Assembly (NCBI RefSeq): GCF_000004195.4 | Contig: NC_030680.2 | Coordinates: forward strand, 3,707,960-3,771,959 | DNA length: 64,000 bases | Direction of reading: 5' to 3' | Origin: Xenopus tropicalis | Taxonomy: Eukaryota > Chordata > Amphibia > Anura > Pipidae | Position numbers and translations under genes: made by a program | The notes under the pieces: model-generated | What the model saw: only the letters and a program-made list of their open reading frames with translations | Told to the model about the DNA's origin: nothing | Database searches by the model: none | Part shown: positions 11,166 through 21,572 of the stretch, one piece after another | Numbering within the stretch: the first letter of the stretch is position 1 | Layout of the letters: the number at the start of each line of letters is the position of its first letter

Positions 11166-11850
11166 TCTGTCACCATCATTTGTGGCAGTATCAGAGGGAA
11201 TTGGGTACAAACGGCGCCCACCCTGCCCCTTCCCCACACATTTGGGGCAGTATCAGGGGGAATAGGGTACAAACGGCGCCCACCCAGCCCCTTCCCCACA
11301 CATTTGGGGCAGTATCAGAGGGAATTGGGTACAAATGGCGCCCACCCTGCCCCTTCCCCACACATTTGGGGCAGTATCAGAGGGAATTGGGTACAAACGG
11401 TGCCCACCCTGCCCCTTCCCCACACATTTGGGGCAGTATCAGAGGGAATTGGGTACAAACGGTGCCACCATGCCCCTTCCCCACACATTTGGGGCAGTAT
11501 CAGAGGGAATTGGGTACAAACGGTGCCCACCATGCCCCTTCCCCACACATTTGGGGCAGTATCAGAGGGAATTGGGTACAAACGGTGCCACCATGCCCCT
11601 TCCCCACACATTTGGGGCAGTATCAGAGGGAATTGGGTACAAACGGTGCCACCATGCCCCTTCCCCACACATTTGGGGCAGTATCAGAGGGAATTGGGTA
11701 CAAACGGTGCCACCATGCCCCTTCCCCACACATTTGGGGCAGTATCAGAGGGAATTGGATACAAACGGTGCCACCATGCCCCTTCCCCACACATTTGGGG
11801 CAGTATCAGAGGGAATTGGGTACAAACGGTGCCCACCCAGCCTGGCACTC
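11166..11850 (+). repeat. 61-63 bp tandem array
   Basis: Eleven copies of a 61-63 bp unit with ACACATTTGGGGCAGTATCA, GAGGGAATTGGGTACAAACG and CCATGCCCCTTCCCC. The first copy (from ~11166) is degenerate. All forward frames stay open, so translations repeat the same peptide; this is not a gene. It separates the two copies of the duplicated CNE-like block. Confidence 0.96.
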
Positions 11851-11854
11851 ACCC

Positions 11855-12160
11855 TCTCATCCCGTAATCTCAGCCTGAAATCACGAGTCGATCCCATTGG
11901 CCGAGGGTCATAACAATTTGAGCGCTTATTTCATAAACTCATTTGTGCTCGGCGAGCTCCTCGCGGGCGCAGGAATAATAAATCATACGCGCGTCCCATA
12001 GGATTGCCTCGTAAATGTCACCCGGACAGGAAACTGTAATTAGAGAAAGGAAATTGCAACAAAGAAGCACTTGATGTGAAAGTGAGCAAAGTACGGAATC
12101 GGATCAGCAGTTAATTACTCGTCAGCTTCTAGTGCCCGGGCACGGCTAATATTTGTCAGG
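11855..12160 (+). other. CNE-like block, duplicate copy 2
   Basis: Second copy of the block at 10595-10885, about 1.28 kb downstream in the same orientation. It has a short insertion (CTCCTCGCGGGCGCAGG region) relative to copy 1 and shares the GAAAGGAAATTGCAACAAAG core. Unique-looking sequence continues to about 12304 without a gene. Confidence 0.6.
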
Positions 12161-12304
12161 CAGAGACCTTGTGGGTAAATTATAACTGACATTAATTCCA
12201 AATGTGTCGCTGAACCGCAGGGGCTCGTTATTATTAGCGGGGGCTCCGGGGACACCGACTGTCCAGAGTCTTTGGTTGTTCCTGGGTTATGTGAGTGTTA
12301 CTGG

Positions 12305-14543
12305 TACTGACCCCATCTTGCCCCACTGTCTCCATCTTGCCCTACTGTCCCCATCTTGCCCTACTGTCTCCATCTTGCCCTACTGTCTCCATCTTGCCCT
12401 ACTGTCCCCATCTTGCCCCACTGTCTCCATCTTGCCCTACTGCTCCCCCATCTTGCCTCTCATCTTGCCCCCCTACTGTCCCCATCTTGCCCTACTGTCC
12501 ATCTTGCCCCACTGTCCCCATCTTTGTGACTGTCCCCATCTGGTGTCCTACTGTCTCCATCTTGTCTACTGTCTCCATCTTGCAACTCTGTGCCCTACTG
12601 TCCCCATCTTGCCCTACTGTCTCCATCTTGCCCTACTGTCTCCATCTTGCCCTACTGTCTCCATCTTGCCCCTCTGTCCCCATCTTGTCCTACTGTCCCC
12701 ATCTTGTCCTACTGTCCCATCTTGCCCTACTGTCCCATCTTGTCCTACTGCCTCCATCTTGCCCTACTGTCTCCATCTTGTCTACTGTCCCCATCTTGCC
12801 CTACTGTCCCCATCTTGGTCCCATCTTGTCCTTACTGTCTCCATCTTGCCCTACTGTCCCCATCTTGCCCTACTGTCCCCATCTTGACTGTCTCCATCTT
12901 GCCCTACTGTCTCCATCTTGCCCTACTGCCTGTCTGTCCTACTGTCCCCATCTGTCTTGCCCTACTGCCCTGCCTCCATCTTGCACTACTGTCTTCCACT
13001 TGTTACTGTCCCCATCTTGCCCTACTGCTCCATCTTGTCCTACTGTCTCCATCTTGCCCCTACTGTCTCCATCTTGCCCTACTGTCCCCATCTTGCCCTT
13101 ACTACCCCATCTTGCCCCTCTGTCCCCATCTTGTCCTACTGTCCCCATCTTGCCTACTGTCCCCATCTTGCCCTACTGTCCCCATCTTGCCCCTACTGTC
13201 CCCATTCTTGCCCTACTGTCCCCATCTTGTCCTTACTGTCTCCATCTTGCCCTACTGTCTCCATCTTGCCTACTGTCCCCATCTTGCCCTACTGTCCCCC
13301 ATCTTGTCCTACTGTCCCCATCTTGTCCTACTGTCTCCATCTTGTCCTACTGTCTCCATCTTGCCCTACTGTCTCCATCTGCCCTACTGTCTCCATCTTG
13401 TCCTACTGTCTCCATCTTGCCCGTACTGTCCCCATCTTGCCCCTACTGTCTCCATCTTGCCCTACTGTCCCCATCTTGCCCTACTGTCCCCATCTTGTCC
13501 TACTGTCTCCATCTTGCCCTACTGTCTCCATCTTGCCCCACTGTCCCCATCTTGCCCTACTGTCTCCATCTTGTCCTACTGTCTCCATCTTGCCCTACTG
13601 TCCCCATCTTGCCCTACTGTCCCCATCTTGTCCTACTGTCTCCATCTTGCCCTACTGTCTCCATCTTGCCCCACTGTCCCCATCTTGCCCTACTGTCTCC
13701 ATCTTGTCTTACTGTCCCCATCTTGCCCTACTGTCCCCATCTTGTCCTACTGTCCCCATCTTGCCCCACTGTCTCCATTTTGCCCTACTGTCTCCATCTT
13801 GCCCCACTGTCCCCATCTTGCCCCACTGTCTCCATCTTGTCCTACTGTCCCCATCTTGCCCCACTGTCTCCATCTTGTCCTTCTGTCCCCATCTTGCCCT
13901 ACTGTCTCCATCTTGCTACACTTTCTCCATCTTGCCCTACTGTCTCCATCTTGCCCTACTGTCTCCATCTTGCCCTACTGTCTCCATCTTGCCCTACTGA
14001 CCCCATCTTGCCCCACTGTCCCCATCTTGTCCTACTGTCCCCATCTTGCCCTACTGTCCCCATCTTGCCCTACTGTCTCCATCTTGCCCTACTGTCTCCA
14101 TCTTGCCCTACTGTCTCCATCTTGCCCTACTGTCCCCATCTTGCCCTATTGTCTCCATCTTGCCCTACTGTCCCCATCTTGCCCTTCTGTCCCCATCTTG
14201 CCCTACTGTATCCATCTTGCCCTACTGTCTCCATCTTGCCCTACTGTCCCCATCTTGCCCTACTGTCCCCATCTTGTCCTACTGTCCCCATCTTGCCCTA
14301 CTGTCTCCATCTTGCCCTACTGTCCCCATCCTGCCCTACTGTCCCCATCTTGCCCTACTGTCCCCATCTTGTCCTACTGTCCCCATCTTGCTCTACTGTC
14401 CCCATCTTGCCCTACTGTCTCCATCTTGCCCTACTGTCTCCATCTTGCCCTACTGTCCCCATCTTGCCCTACTGTCCCCATCTTGTCCTACTGTCTCCAT
14501 CTTGCCCTACTGTCTCCAATTTGTCATACTGTCTCTATCTACT
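12305..14543 (+). repeat. 19-bp satellite array, copy 1 of 4
   Basis: About 117 copies of CTACTGTCTCCATCTTGCC with C/T variants (GTCCCC/GTCTCC, TTGTCC/TTGCCC). Because 19 is not a multiple of 3 and no frame of the unit contains a stop, all three forward frames give long open frames with the same 19-residue repeat. Positions ~12430-13450 show many 1-3 bp length irregularities; ~13450-14520 is regular. The end joins the next array without spacer. Confidence 0.97.
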
Positions 14544-14992
14544 GGGCCCCCTTAGCCCATAACAAGGTTACAGATATATAGAAACATTGGGGTAACAGTC
14601 ACCCCGCTATAGTTCCAGGGGTACCCAGGGCACAAATAAGCACCCCAAATCCCCCCCTAACTGGCCTTCAGGCTGGGCCCCCTTAGCCCATAACAAGGTT
14701 ACAGATATATAGAAACATTGGGGTAACAGTCACCCCGCTATAGTTCCAGGGGTACCCAGGGCACAAATAAGCACTCACCCCAAATCCCCCCCTAACTGGC
14801 CTTCAGGCTGGGCCCCCTTAGCCCATAACAAGGTTACAGATATATAGAAACATTGGGGTAACAGTCACCCCGCTATAGTTCCAGGGGTACCCAGGGCACA
14901 AATAAGCACTCACCCCAAATCCCCCCCTAACTGGCCTTCAGGCTGGGCCCCCTTAGCCCATAACAAGGTTACAGATATACAGAAACATTGGG
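14544..14992 (+). repeat. 134-bp minisatellite array, copy 3 of 6
   Basis: About 3.3 copies in the same orientation as 1-2030. It begins within the unit at GGGCCCCCTTAGCCC directly after the 19-bp array, and ends at AGAAACATTGGGGG. Confidence 0.95.
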
Positions 14993-15671
14993 GGGGTATA
15001 ATGGAGGAGCCGGGGGGTAAGTGCCCGTAAGTCGCTGGTAGAACATCACATGAGCAGCCGTTGGGCCCGACGTGAAGGTTAAACATTAGGATGGAATCCA
15101 ATCTCGGGGGGGGGGGCTCGGCTCAGCGGGTTGCTAGATTGCTGCCGTGGGACGGGGCTTATGGAGTGTGGGATATGGAGTCGGCCAATCAATCCCACTG
15201 CTTCCTTCTCCCATTCGCTGAGTATCCCGGCCCCCCCATTCCATACAAATAAAAATTGCGCCCCCCCCAAGGCAGTGGGTGAAGCGGCTCCGTCCCCCCC
15301 AGATTAATCTGCTCTGGGGGGGCTGTGAGAGGGACAGGGGGAAGAAGAGAGCGCAGGAGATGCCGCAGAGCGTTTTCCTATTGACTGAGAGACTCCCCCC
15401 CCCCTCGGCCTCGTGTTGACACTGAGAAAATGAGCTATCAAACCGTCTGATTAAACTTCAACTGCCATAATTGTCGTCCGAGCAACTGCGCCTTTTTCCC
15501 TTCCCGGCGCGGTTCGCTGGCGATACTCCATCTTAACAGGTTGTTGCTGCGGCGAAAATAAACAAGGCTTGAAATTAACTTTTTCCAATCCGCAGACAAA
15601 ATGGGACGGGGGGCGCCGGCGCCTCGGAGGTGGCAGAGAAATGAGACTCCTTGTTTCTAGTTGTGCCAATG
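14993..15671. other. Non-repetitive island, no gene seen
   Basis: Contains poly-G/poly-C runs (about 15108-15117, 15396-15405) and a CNE-like part around 15420-15600 (CTGATTAAACTTCAACTGCC, CATAATTGTCGTCC). The last 35 bp (TTGTTTCTAGTTGTGCCAAT) recur inside the following array near 17692, so they may belong to the ancestral array unit. Confidence 0.3.
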
Positions 15672-17940
15672 CCAGCCCCCCATACCCAAAGTGCCCCCCA
15701 TACCCAAAGTGCCCCCCATACCCAAAGTGCCCCCCATACCCAAAGTGCCCCCCCATACCCAAAGTACCCCCTAATACCCAAAGTGCCCCCCTTACCCAAA
15801 GTGCCCCTAATACCCAAAGTGCCCCCCTTACCCAAAGTGCCCCCCATACCCAAAGTGCCCCTAATACCCAAAGTGCCCCCCTTACCTAAAGTGCCCCCCA
15901 TACCCAAAGTGCCCCCCTTACCCAAAGTGCCCCTAATACCCAAAGTGCCCCCCTTACCCAAAGTGCCCCCCATACCCAAAGTGCCCCTAATACCCAAAGT
16001 GCCCCCCTTACCCAAAGTGCCCCCCTTACCCAATGTGCCCCCCCATACCCAAAGTGCCCCCCATACCCAAAGTGCCCCCAATACCCAAAGTGCCCCCCTT
16101 ACCCAAAGTGCCCCCCTTACCCAATGTGCCCCCCCATACACAAAGTGCCCCCCTTACCCAATGTGCCCCCCATACCCAAAGTACCCCCTCATACCCAAAG
16201 TGCTCCCCATACCCAAAGTGCCCCTAATACCCAAAGTGCCCCCCTTACCCAATGTGCCCCCCCATACCCAAAGTGCCCCCCATACCCAAAGTGCCCCTAA
16301 TACCCAAAGTGCCCCCCTTACCCAATGTGCCCCCCCATACACAAAGTGCCCCCCTTACCCAATGTGCCCCCCCATACCCAAAGTACCCGCTCATACCCAA
16401 AGTGCTCCCCATACCCAAAGTGCCAGCCCCCCATACCCAAAGTGCCCCCCTTACCCAATGTGCCCCCCTTACCCAAAGTGCCCCCCATACCCAAAGTGCC
16501 CCCCATACCCAAAGTGCCCCCCTTACCCAATGTGCCCCCCCATACCCAAAGTGCCCCCCTTACCCAATGTGCCCCCCATACCCAAAGTGCCCCCCATACC
16601 CAAAGTGCCCCCCTTACCCAAATTGCCAGCCCCCCCATACTCATAGTGCCCCCCATACCCAAATTGCCCCTATACCCAACGTGCCAGCCCCCCATACCCA
16701 AAGTGCCCCCCATACCCAAAGTGCCAGCCCCCCCTACTCAAAGTGCCCCCTCATACCCAAAGTGCCCCTATACCCAACGTGCCAGCCCCCCATACCCAAA
16801 GTGCCCCCCATACCAAAGTGCCAGCCCCCCCTACTCAAAGTGCCCCCCCATACCCAAAGTGCCCCTATACCCAACGTGCCAGCCCCCCCATACTCAAAGT
16901 GCCCCATACCCAAAGTGCCAGCCCCCATACCCAAAGTGCCAACCCCTCATACCCAAAGTGTCAGCCCCCCATACCCAAAGTGATCCCCATACCCAATGTA
17001 CCCCCCATACCCAAAGTGCTAGCGCCCCATACCCAAAGAGTCCCCCATACCCAAAGTGCCCACTATACCCCGCTATTTTATCCGCACCAAAAGTGCCTTG
17101 TTTTGAGTTGTGCCAGTGCCAGCCCCCCATACCAAAAGTGCCCCCCCATACCCAAAGTGCCAGCCCCCCCTACTCAAAGTGCCCCCCCATACCCAAAGTG
17201 CCCCTATACCCAAAGTGCCAGCCCCCCCATACTCAAAGTGCCCCATACCCAAAGTGCCAGCCCCCATACCCAAAGTGCCCCCCCATACCCAAAGTGCCAA
17301 CCCCTCATACCCAAAGTGTCAGCCCCCCATACCCAAAGTGATCCCCATACCCAATGTACCCCCCATACCCAAAGTGCTAGCGCCCCATACCCAAAGAGTC
17401 CCCCATACCCAAAGTGCCCACTATACCCCGCTATTTTATCCGCACCAAAAGTGCCTTGTTTTGAGTTGTGCCAGTGCCAGCCCCCCATACCAAAAGTGCC
17501 CCCCCATACCCAAAGTGACAGCCCCCATACCCAAAGTGGCCCCCCATACCCAAAGTGGCCCCCCCATACCCAAAGTGCCAGCCCCCCATACCCAAAGTGC
17601 CAGCCCCCCCATACCCAAAGTGGCCCCCCATACCCAAAGTGCCCCCCATACCCAAAGTACAGCTTCACGTTTTTTCCGCACAGAAAGTGCCTTGTTTCTA
17701 GTTGTGCCAATGCCACCCCCCATACACAAAGTGCCAGCCCCCCCATATACAAAGTGCCAGCCCCCCAATACCCAAAGTGCCAGCCCCCCCATATACAAAG
17801 TGCCAGCCCCCCAATACCCAAAGTGCCAGCCCCCCAATACCCAAAGTGCCAGCCCCCCAATACCCAAAGTGCCAGCCCCCCAATACCCAAAGTGCCAGCC
17901 CCCCAATACCCAAAGTGCCAGCCCCCCATACCCAAAGTGG
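15672..17940 (+). repeat. 17-22 bp tandem array (CCCATACCCAAAGTGCC unit)
   Basis: More than 110 short units: CCCCCATACCCAAAGTG, CCCCCTTACCCAAAGTG, CCCCTAATACCCAAAGTG and CCAGCCCCCCATACCCAAAG forms. From ~16960 a longer higher-order unit of ~358 bp appears twice, including the non-array words CTATACCCCGCTATTTTATC and GTGCCTTGTTTTGAGTTGTG. The minus strand has runs of 3-6 G separated by CACTTT and TAT. Long proline-rich open frames here are artefacts. Confidence 0.96.
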
Positions 17941-18616
17941 ACGTTGCCCCCCAGCTTCCTAAATGAGGCCTAAAGAGTACGAACTGTAAGGAAATTCCAT
18001 TTTAAGATCCCTATTGTCCCTGCAGGCTGAGTGGGAATGCTGGGAGCTGTAGTTCCATGCTGTATGGTGGGACCCCCATGACATAGGACCCCGCAGGGGT
18101 GGGGGGGGCAGCTCTCGGCTGTGGGTTTGGGAAGCACCGTAATCTCCCAGTGACTGATCTCCCACTGCTTTAAAGTAATTGGTTTATTTACTGCGTTTGT
18201 ATCCGGTTAAACAAACCCGCCGGCGGCTTTACTTCTCCCCCTGATGCGCCAATTGCACCGCCGTAAGGGATAGAGCATTCTGGGAGATTCTCAGAGCAGC
18301 ACTTTAGTAATGGGATCTCTGGGGCCCCAGGGGCCACTTGATACATGAAGATCCTCCAATAAGCCCCCTCCCTGCGCTGCACCCAATGTTCTCCTTACTG
18401 TAAACTGATTGTTACACCAACCCCCAGGCAGCTCTGTGGTGCAGATTTACAAAAATGAGTTAAATTTCTCAACCTTTTTACCCCAAAACTCGATGTAAAG
18501 TCCTGCGGGGGTCCCACTGGGCAGAGCTGTGCCTAAAGCTGCCAGACAGGGGCAGAATTCAGCTGGTGATTCGGGTCCTTGGTAGCTTATCTGCCCATGT
18601 ATGGGGCCCCTCCCCT
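17941..18616. other. Non-repetitive stretch, no gene seen
   Basis: No supportable gene. Contains a ZNF143-like word at 18035-18053 and GTTAAACAAACCCGCCGGCG near 18207. Confidence 0.3.
18035..18053 (-). promoter_or_regulatory. ZNF143/Staf-like motif (2 mismatches)
   Basis: The reverse strand reads ACTACAGCTCCCAGCATTC, compared with the vertebrate ZNF143/THAP11 consensus ACTACAAYTCCCAGVATGC. It is in intergenic sequence with no gene start nearby, so it may be a transposon-borne motif. Confidence 0.35.
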
Positions 18617-20115
18617 AGCCCTACTGTCTCCATCTTGCCCTACTGTCTCCATCTTGCCCTACTGTCTCCATCTTGTCCTACTGTCTCCATCTTGCCCTAC
18701 TGTCTCCATCTTGCCCTACTGTCTCCCTCTTGCCCTACTGTCTCCCTCTTGTCCTACTGTCTCCATCTTGTCCTACTGTCTCCATCTTGTCCTACTGTCT
18801 CCATCTTGTCCTACTGTCCCCATCTTGCCCTACTGTCTATATCTTGCCCTACTGTCTCCATCTTGTCCTACTGTCTCCATCTTGTCCTACTGTCTCCATC
18901 TTGTCCTACTGTCTCCATCTTGTCCTGCTGTCTCCATCTTGCCCTACTGTCTCCATCTTGTCCTACTGTCTATATCTTGCTCTACTGTCCCCATCTTGTC
19001 CTACTGTCTCCATCTTGTCCTACTGTCTCCATCTTGTCCTACTGTCTCCATCTTGTCCTACTGTCCCCATCTTGACCTACTGTCTATATCTTGCTCTACT
19101 GTCTCCATCTTGTCCTACTGTCTCCATCTTGCCCTACTGTCTCCATCTTGTCCTATTGTCTCCACCTTGTCCTACTGTCTCCATCTTGCCCTACTGTCTC
19201 CATCTTGTCCTACTGTCTCCATCTTGCCCTACTGTCTCCATCTTGCCCTACTGTCTCCCTCTTGCCCTACTGTCTCCCTCTTGTCCTACTGTCTCCATCT
19301 TGTCCTACTGTCTCCATCTTGTCCTACTGTCTCCATCTTGTCCTACTGTCCCCATCTTGCCCTACTGTCTATATCTTGCCCTACTGTCTCCATCTTGTCC
19401 TACTGTCTCCATCTTGTCCTACTGTCTCCATCTTGTCCTACTGTCTCCATCTTGTCCTGCTGTCTCCATCTTGCCCTACTGTCTCCATCTTGTCCTACTG
19501 TCTATATCTTGCTCTACTGTCCCCATCTTGTCCTACTGTCTCCATCTTGTCCTACTGTCTCCATCTTGTCCTACTGTCTCCATCTTGTCCTACTGTCCCC
19601 ATCTTGACCTACTGTCTATATCTTGCTCTACTGTCTCCATCTTGTCCTACTGTCTCCATCTTGCCCTACTGTCTCCATCTTGTCCTATTGTCTCCACCTT
19701 GTCCTACTGTCTCCATCTTGCCCTACTGTCTCCATCTTGCCCTACTGTCTCCATCTTGCCCTACTGTCTCCATCTTGCCCTACTGTCTTCATCTTGCCCT
19801 ACTGTCTCCATCTTGCCCTACTGTCTCCATCTTGCCCTACTGTCTACATCTTGCCCTACTGTCTCCATCTTGCCCTACTGTCTCCATCTTGCCCTACTGT
19901 CCCCATCTTGTCTTACTGTCTCCATCTAGCCCTACTGTCTCCATCTTGTCCTACTGTCTCCCTCTTGCCCTACTGTCTCCCTCTTGCCCTACTGTCTCCC
20001 TCTTGCCCTACTGTCTCCCTCTTGCCCTACTGTCTCCCTCTTGCCCTACTGTCTCCCTCTTGCCCTACTGTCTCCCTCTTGCCCTACTGTCTCCCTCTTG
20101 CCCTACTGTCTCCCT
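18617..20115 (+). repeat. 19-bp satellite array, copy 2 of 4, with 532-bp higher-order duplication
   Basis: About 79 units of the same CTACTGTCTCCATCTTGCC repeat, nearly all exactly 19 bp. Rare variants (TATATCTTGCTCTAC, TCCTGCTG, TCCTATTGTCTCCACC) each recur 532 bp later (28 units), so ~18645-19737 is two tandem copies of a 28-mer. The 3' end is a run of CCCTCTT variant units. Edges are abrupt. Confidence 0.97.
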
Positions 20116-20230
20116 CACTCCAGGGTTCCCCTTAGGGTTGCCACCTTTTGCAGTTGCTAACTCCAGACAGGGGTGCCATAACTGGGCGGGACAGTGATAT
20201 CATGTGGGTGGGGCTATGCTTTTGCAGGGG
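20116..20230 (+). mobile_element. Dispersed-repeat fragment (GGGTTGCCACC type)
   Basis: Begins TAGGGTTGCCACCTTTTGC and includes GGGGTGCCATAACTGGGC, words familiar from frog dispersed repeats; compare GGGATGCCACCTGGC at 45334. Family not named. Confidence 0.4.
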
Positions 20231-20751
20231 CGGGGCTATGATGTGAAGATCAGCAATTGGTCGATCGCCAGGTCAATCTCAAAGAGTCTTTTCTGGTTCT
20301 CAAATTGGGGAAAGCCCCCTGGACTCTGGGATATGTGGTTACCCGGTAACAGCGAATATTCAGGCGTTTGGGAGAATACTGCATTCTGGGAGTTGTAGTC
20401 CAACAGCAGCAGGAGGGTGAATGACATTGCTAAGTAGGACGGCGGGAGGTTTGTGGGTCAGACGGGGGCACGGGGCAATTACTCACCGTCCCACCCCACT
20501 GACCCCAATAGACTTAATTGGAAGGAAAAATGTATTTTAATCTCCAGTAACTCCCCGCGCCTTCTCCCTAATAGACACTTACGGGAAAGCAGCGAGCGGC
20601 GTCCAAATGTAACACTGCTAATTCCAATAAGGGGAGAGCTGGCCGAGTCCTGAGTGCAATGAAACACGTTGGGGCCACGGGGCGACACCCCACAAATCTG
20701 CCAGCACCCCGGCGCCAACACTCCTTCCCAATGGGGGGGGGGCTGCCTTGC
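20231..20751. other. Non-repetitive island, no gene seen
   Basis: The part at ~20510-20690 is CNE-like (CTAATAGACACTTACGGG, TGTAACACTGCTAATTCC). A ZNF143 consensus word lies at 20381-20399. A poly-G run sits at about 20733-20741. No coding evidence. Confidence 0.3.
20381..20399 (-). promoter_or_regulatory. ZNF143/Staf consensus motif (exact)
   Basis: The reverse strand reads ACTACAACTCCCAGAATGC, an exact match to ACTACAAYTCCCAGVATGC, the ZNF143 (Staf)/THAP11 site; Staf was first described in Xenopus. No promoter or transcript can be tied to it here, and the motif is also spread by repeats. Confidence 0.55.
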
Positions 20752-21180
20752 AGTTGGTCTTTTTATTGTTTTGAATTACATTTTGCTCTGTGGACCTTTG
20801 AGTTAACTTGTTGTATGTTATAGAACGGCCTATTCTTAGCGACTTTACCATTGGTCTTTATTTTTTATTTGGAATTATATATTCTTCTGACTCTTTCCAG
20901 CTTTCAAATGGTGGGGTCGCAGACCCCCTGCAGCCAAAATAAAACTATTGATCTCCGGGGCTTCAATGTTATTATTACTTTCTTATTCCATATATTTCTA
21001 TTTAGGCCCTCCTCTGTTCATATTTCAGTCTCTCTTGCCAACCACTGCCTGGTTGCTAGGCTAAACTGGACCCTAGCAACCAGATAGCTGTTGGAAAGTG
21101 GCTTTGCAAAAAGTTAAATAATTTAAAAAATAAAAAATGAAGACCAATGGCAAAATGTTTCAGAATATCAGTCTCTACCT
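20752..21180 (-). mobile_element. T2-type MITE, inverted and degraded
   Basis: Reverse orientation relative to 8766-9173: GACCTTTGAGTTAACTTG, TTGGTCTTTATTTTTTATTT, CAGCTTTCAAATGGTGGGG, GCCTGGTTGCTAGGCTAA, CCCTAGCAACCAGA, ATGAAGACCAATGG. Neither TTAA terminus is intact. A second half-copy of terminal words at its left edge (TTGCAGTTGGTC) suggests rearrangement. Confidence 0.7.
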
Positions 21181-21572
21181 TATGAAGGGGAGAAGGAAGG
21201 GACAGGACCCCCCCCCATATAATAACAAGTGAAGTGGGGGGGCAGAGTCATGTGACCCTGAGAGAACTGGGTCCCACTCGAGATTATCCTATGAACTGGC
21301 GCCGACAGTAAGTGCAGAATGTAGCGGCGCGTGGCACTTACATATTAATGCCGGCGGCACAGTCACGGAGCTGCACTAAAGCAGCAAATTAATATGGAAT
21401 TAGACACAGGCAAGTAAGCGATCATTATACTGAGCCAGGAGCGTGGTGCTCTGGGGGGCTCATTATATGCAGTAGGTGGGCTAATCTGCTACATATACAG
21501 ATTGTATGTTACATGCACTACCGAGTCGCAACCACTCACACCGGGGAACAAGGGGGAATTCAACCAGATATT
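21181..21572. other. Non-repetitive island, CNE-like
   Basis: Contains TTACATATTAATGCCGG, AGCAAATTAATATGGAATTAG and a poly-C run at about 21209-21215. TAAT-rich with CpG, as in putative regulatory islands elsewhere in the window. No gene seen. Confidence 0.3.

Noticed and set aside
12295..14581. Open frames of 755 and 663 codons on the plus strand
   Set aside because: Both are translations of the 19-bp satellite; the same peptide repeat appears in every frame.
15569..17973. Proline-rich 'extensin-like' open frames and their Gly/Trp-rich opposites
   Set aside because: They arise from the CCCATACCCAAAGTGCC array on the two strands.
18566..20197. Overlapping plus-strand frames of 342-418 codons
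   Set aside because: Same 19-bp satellite in different frames; likewise 23720-24812.
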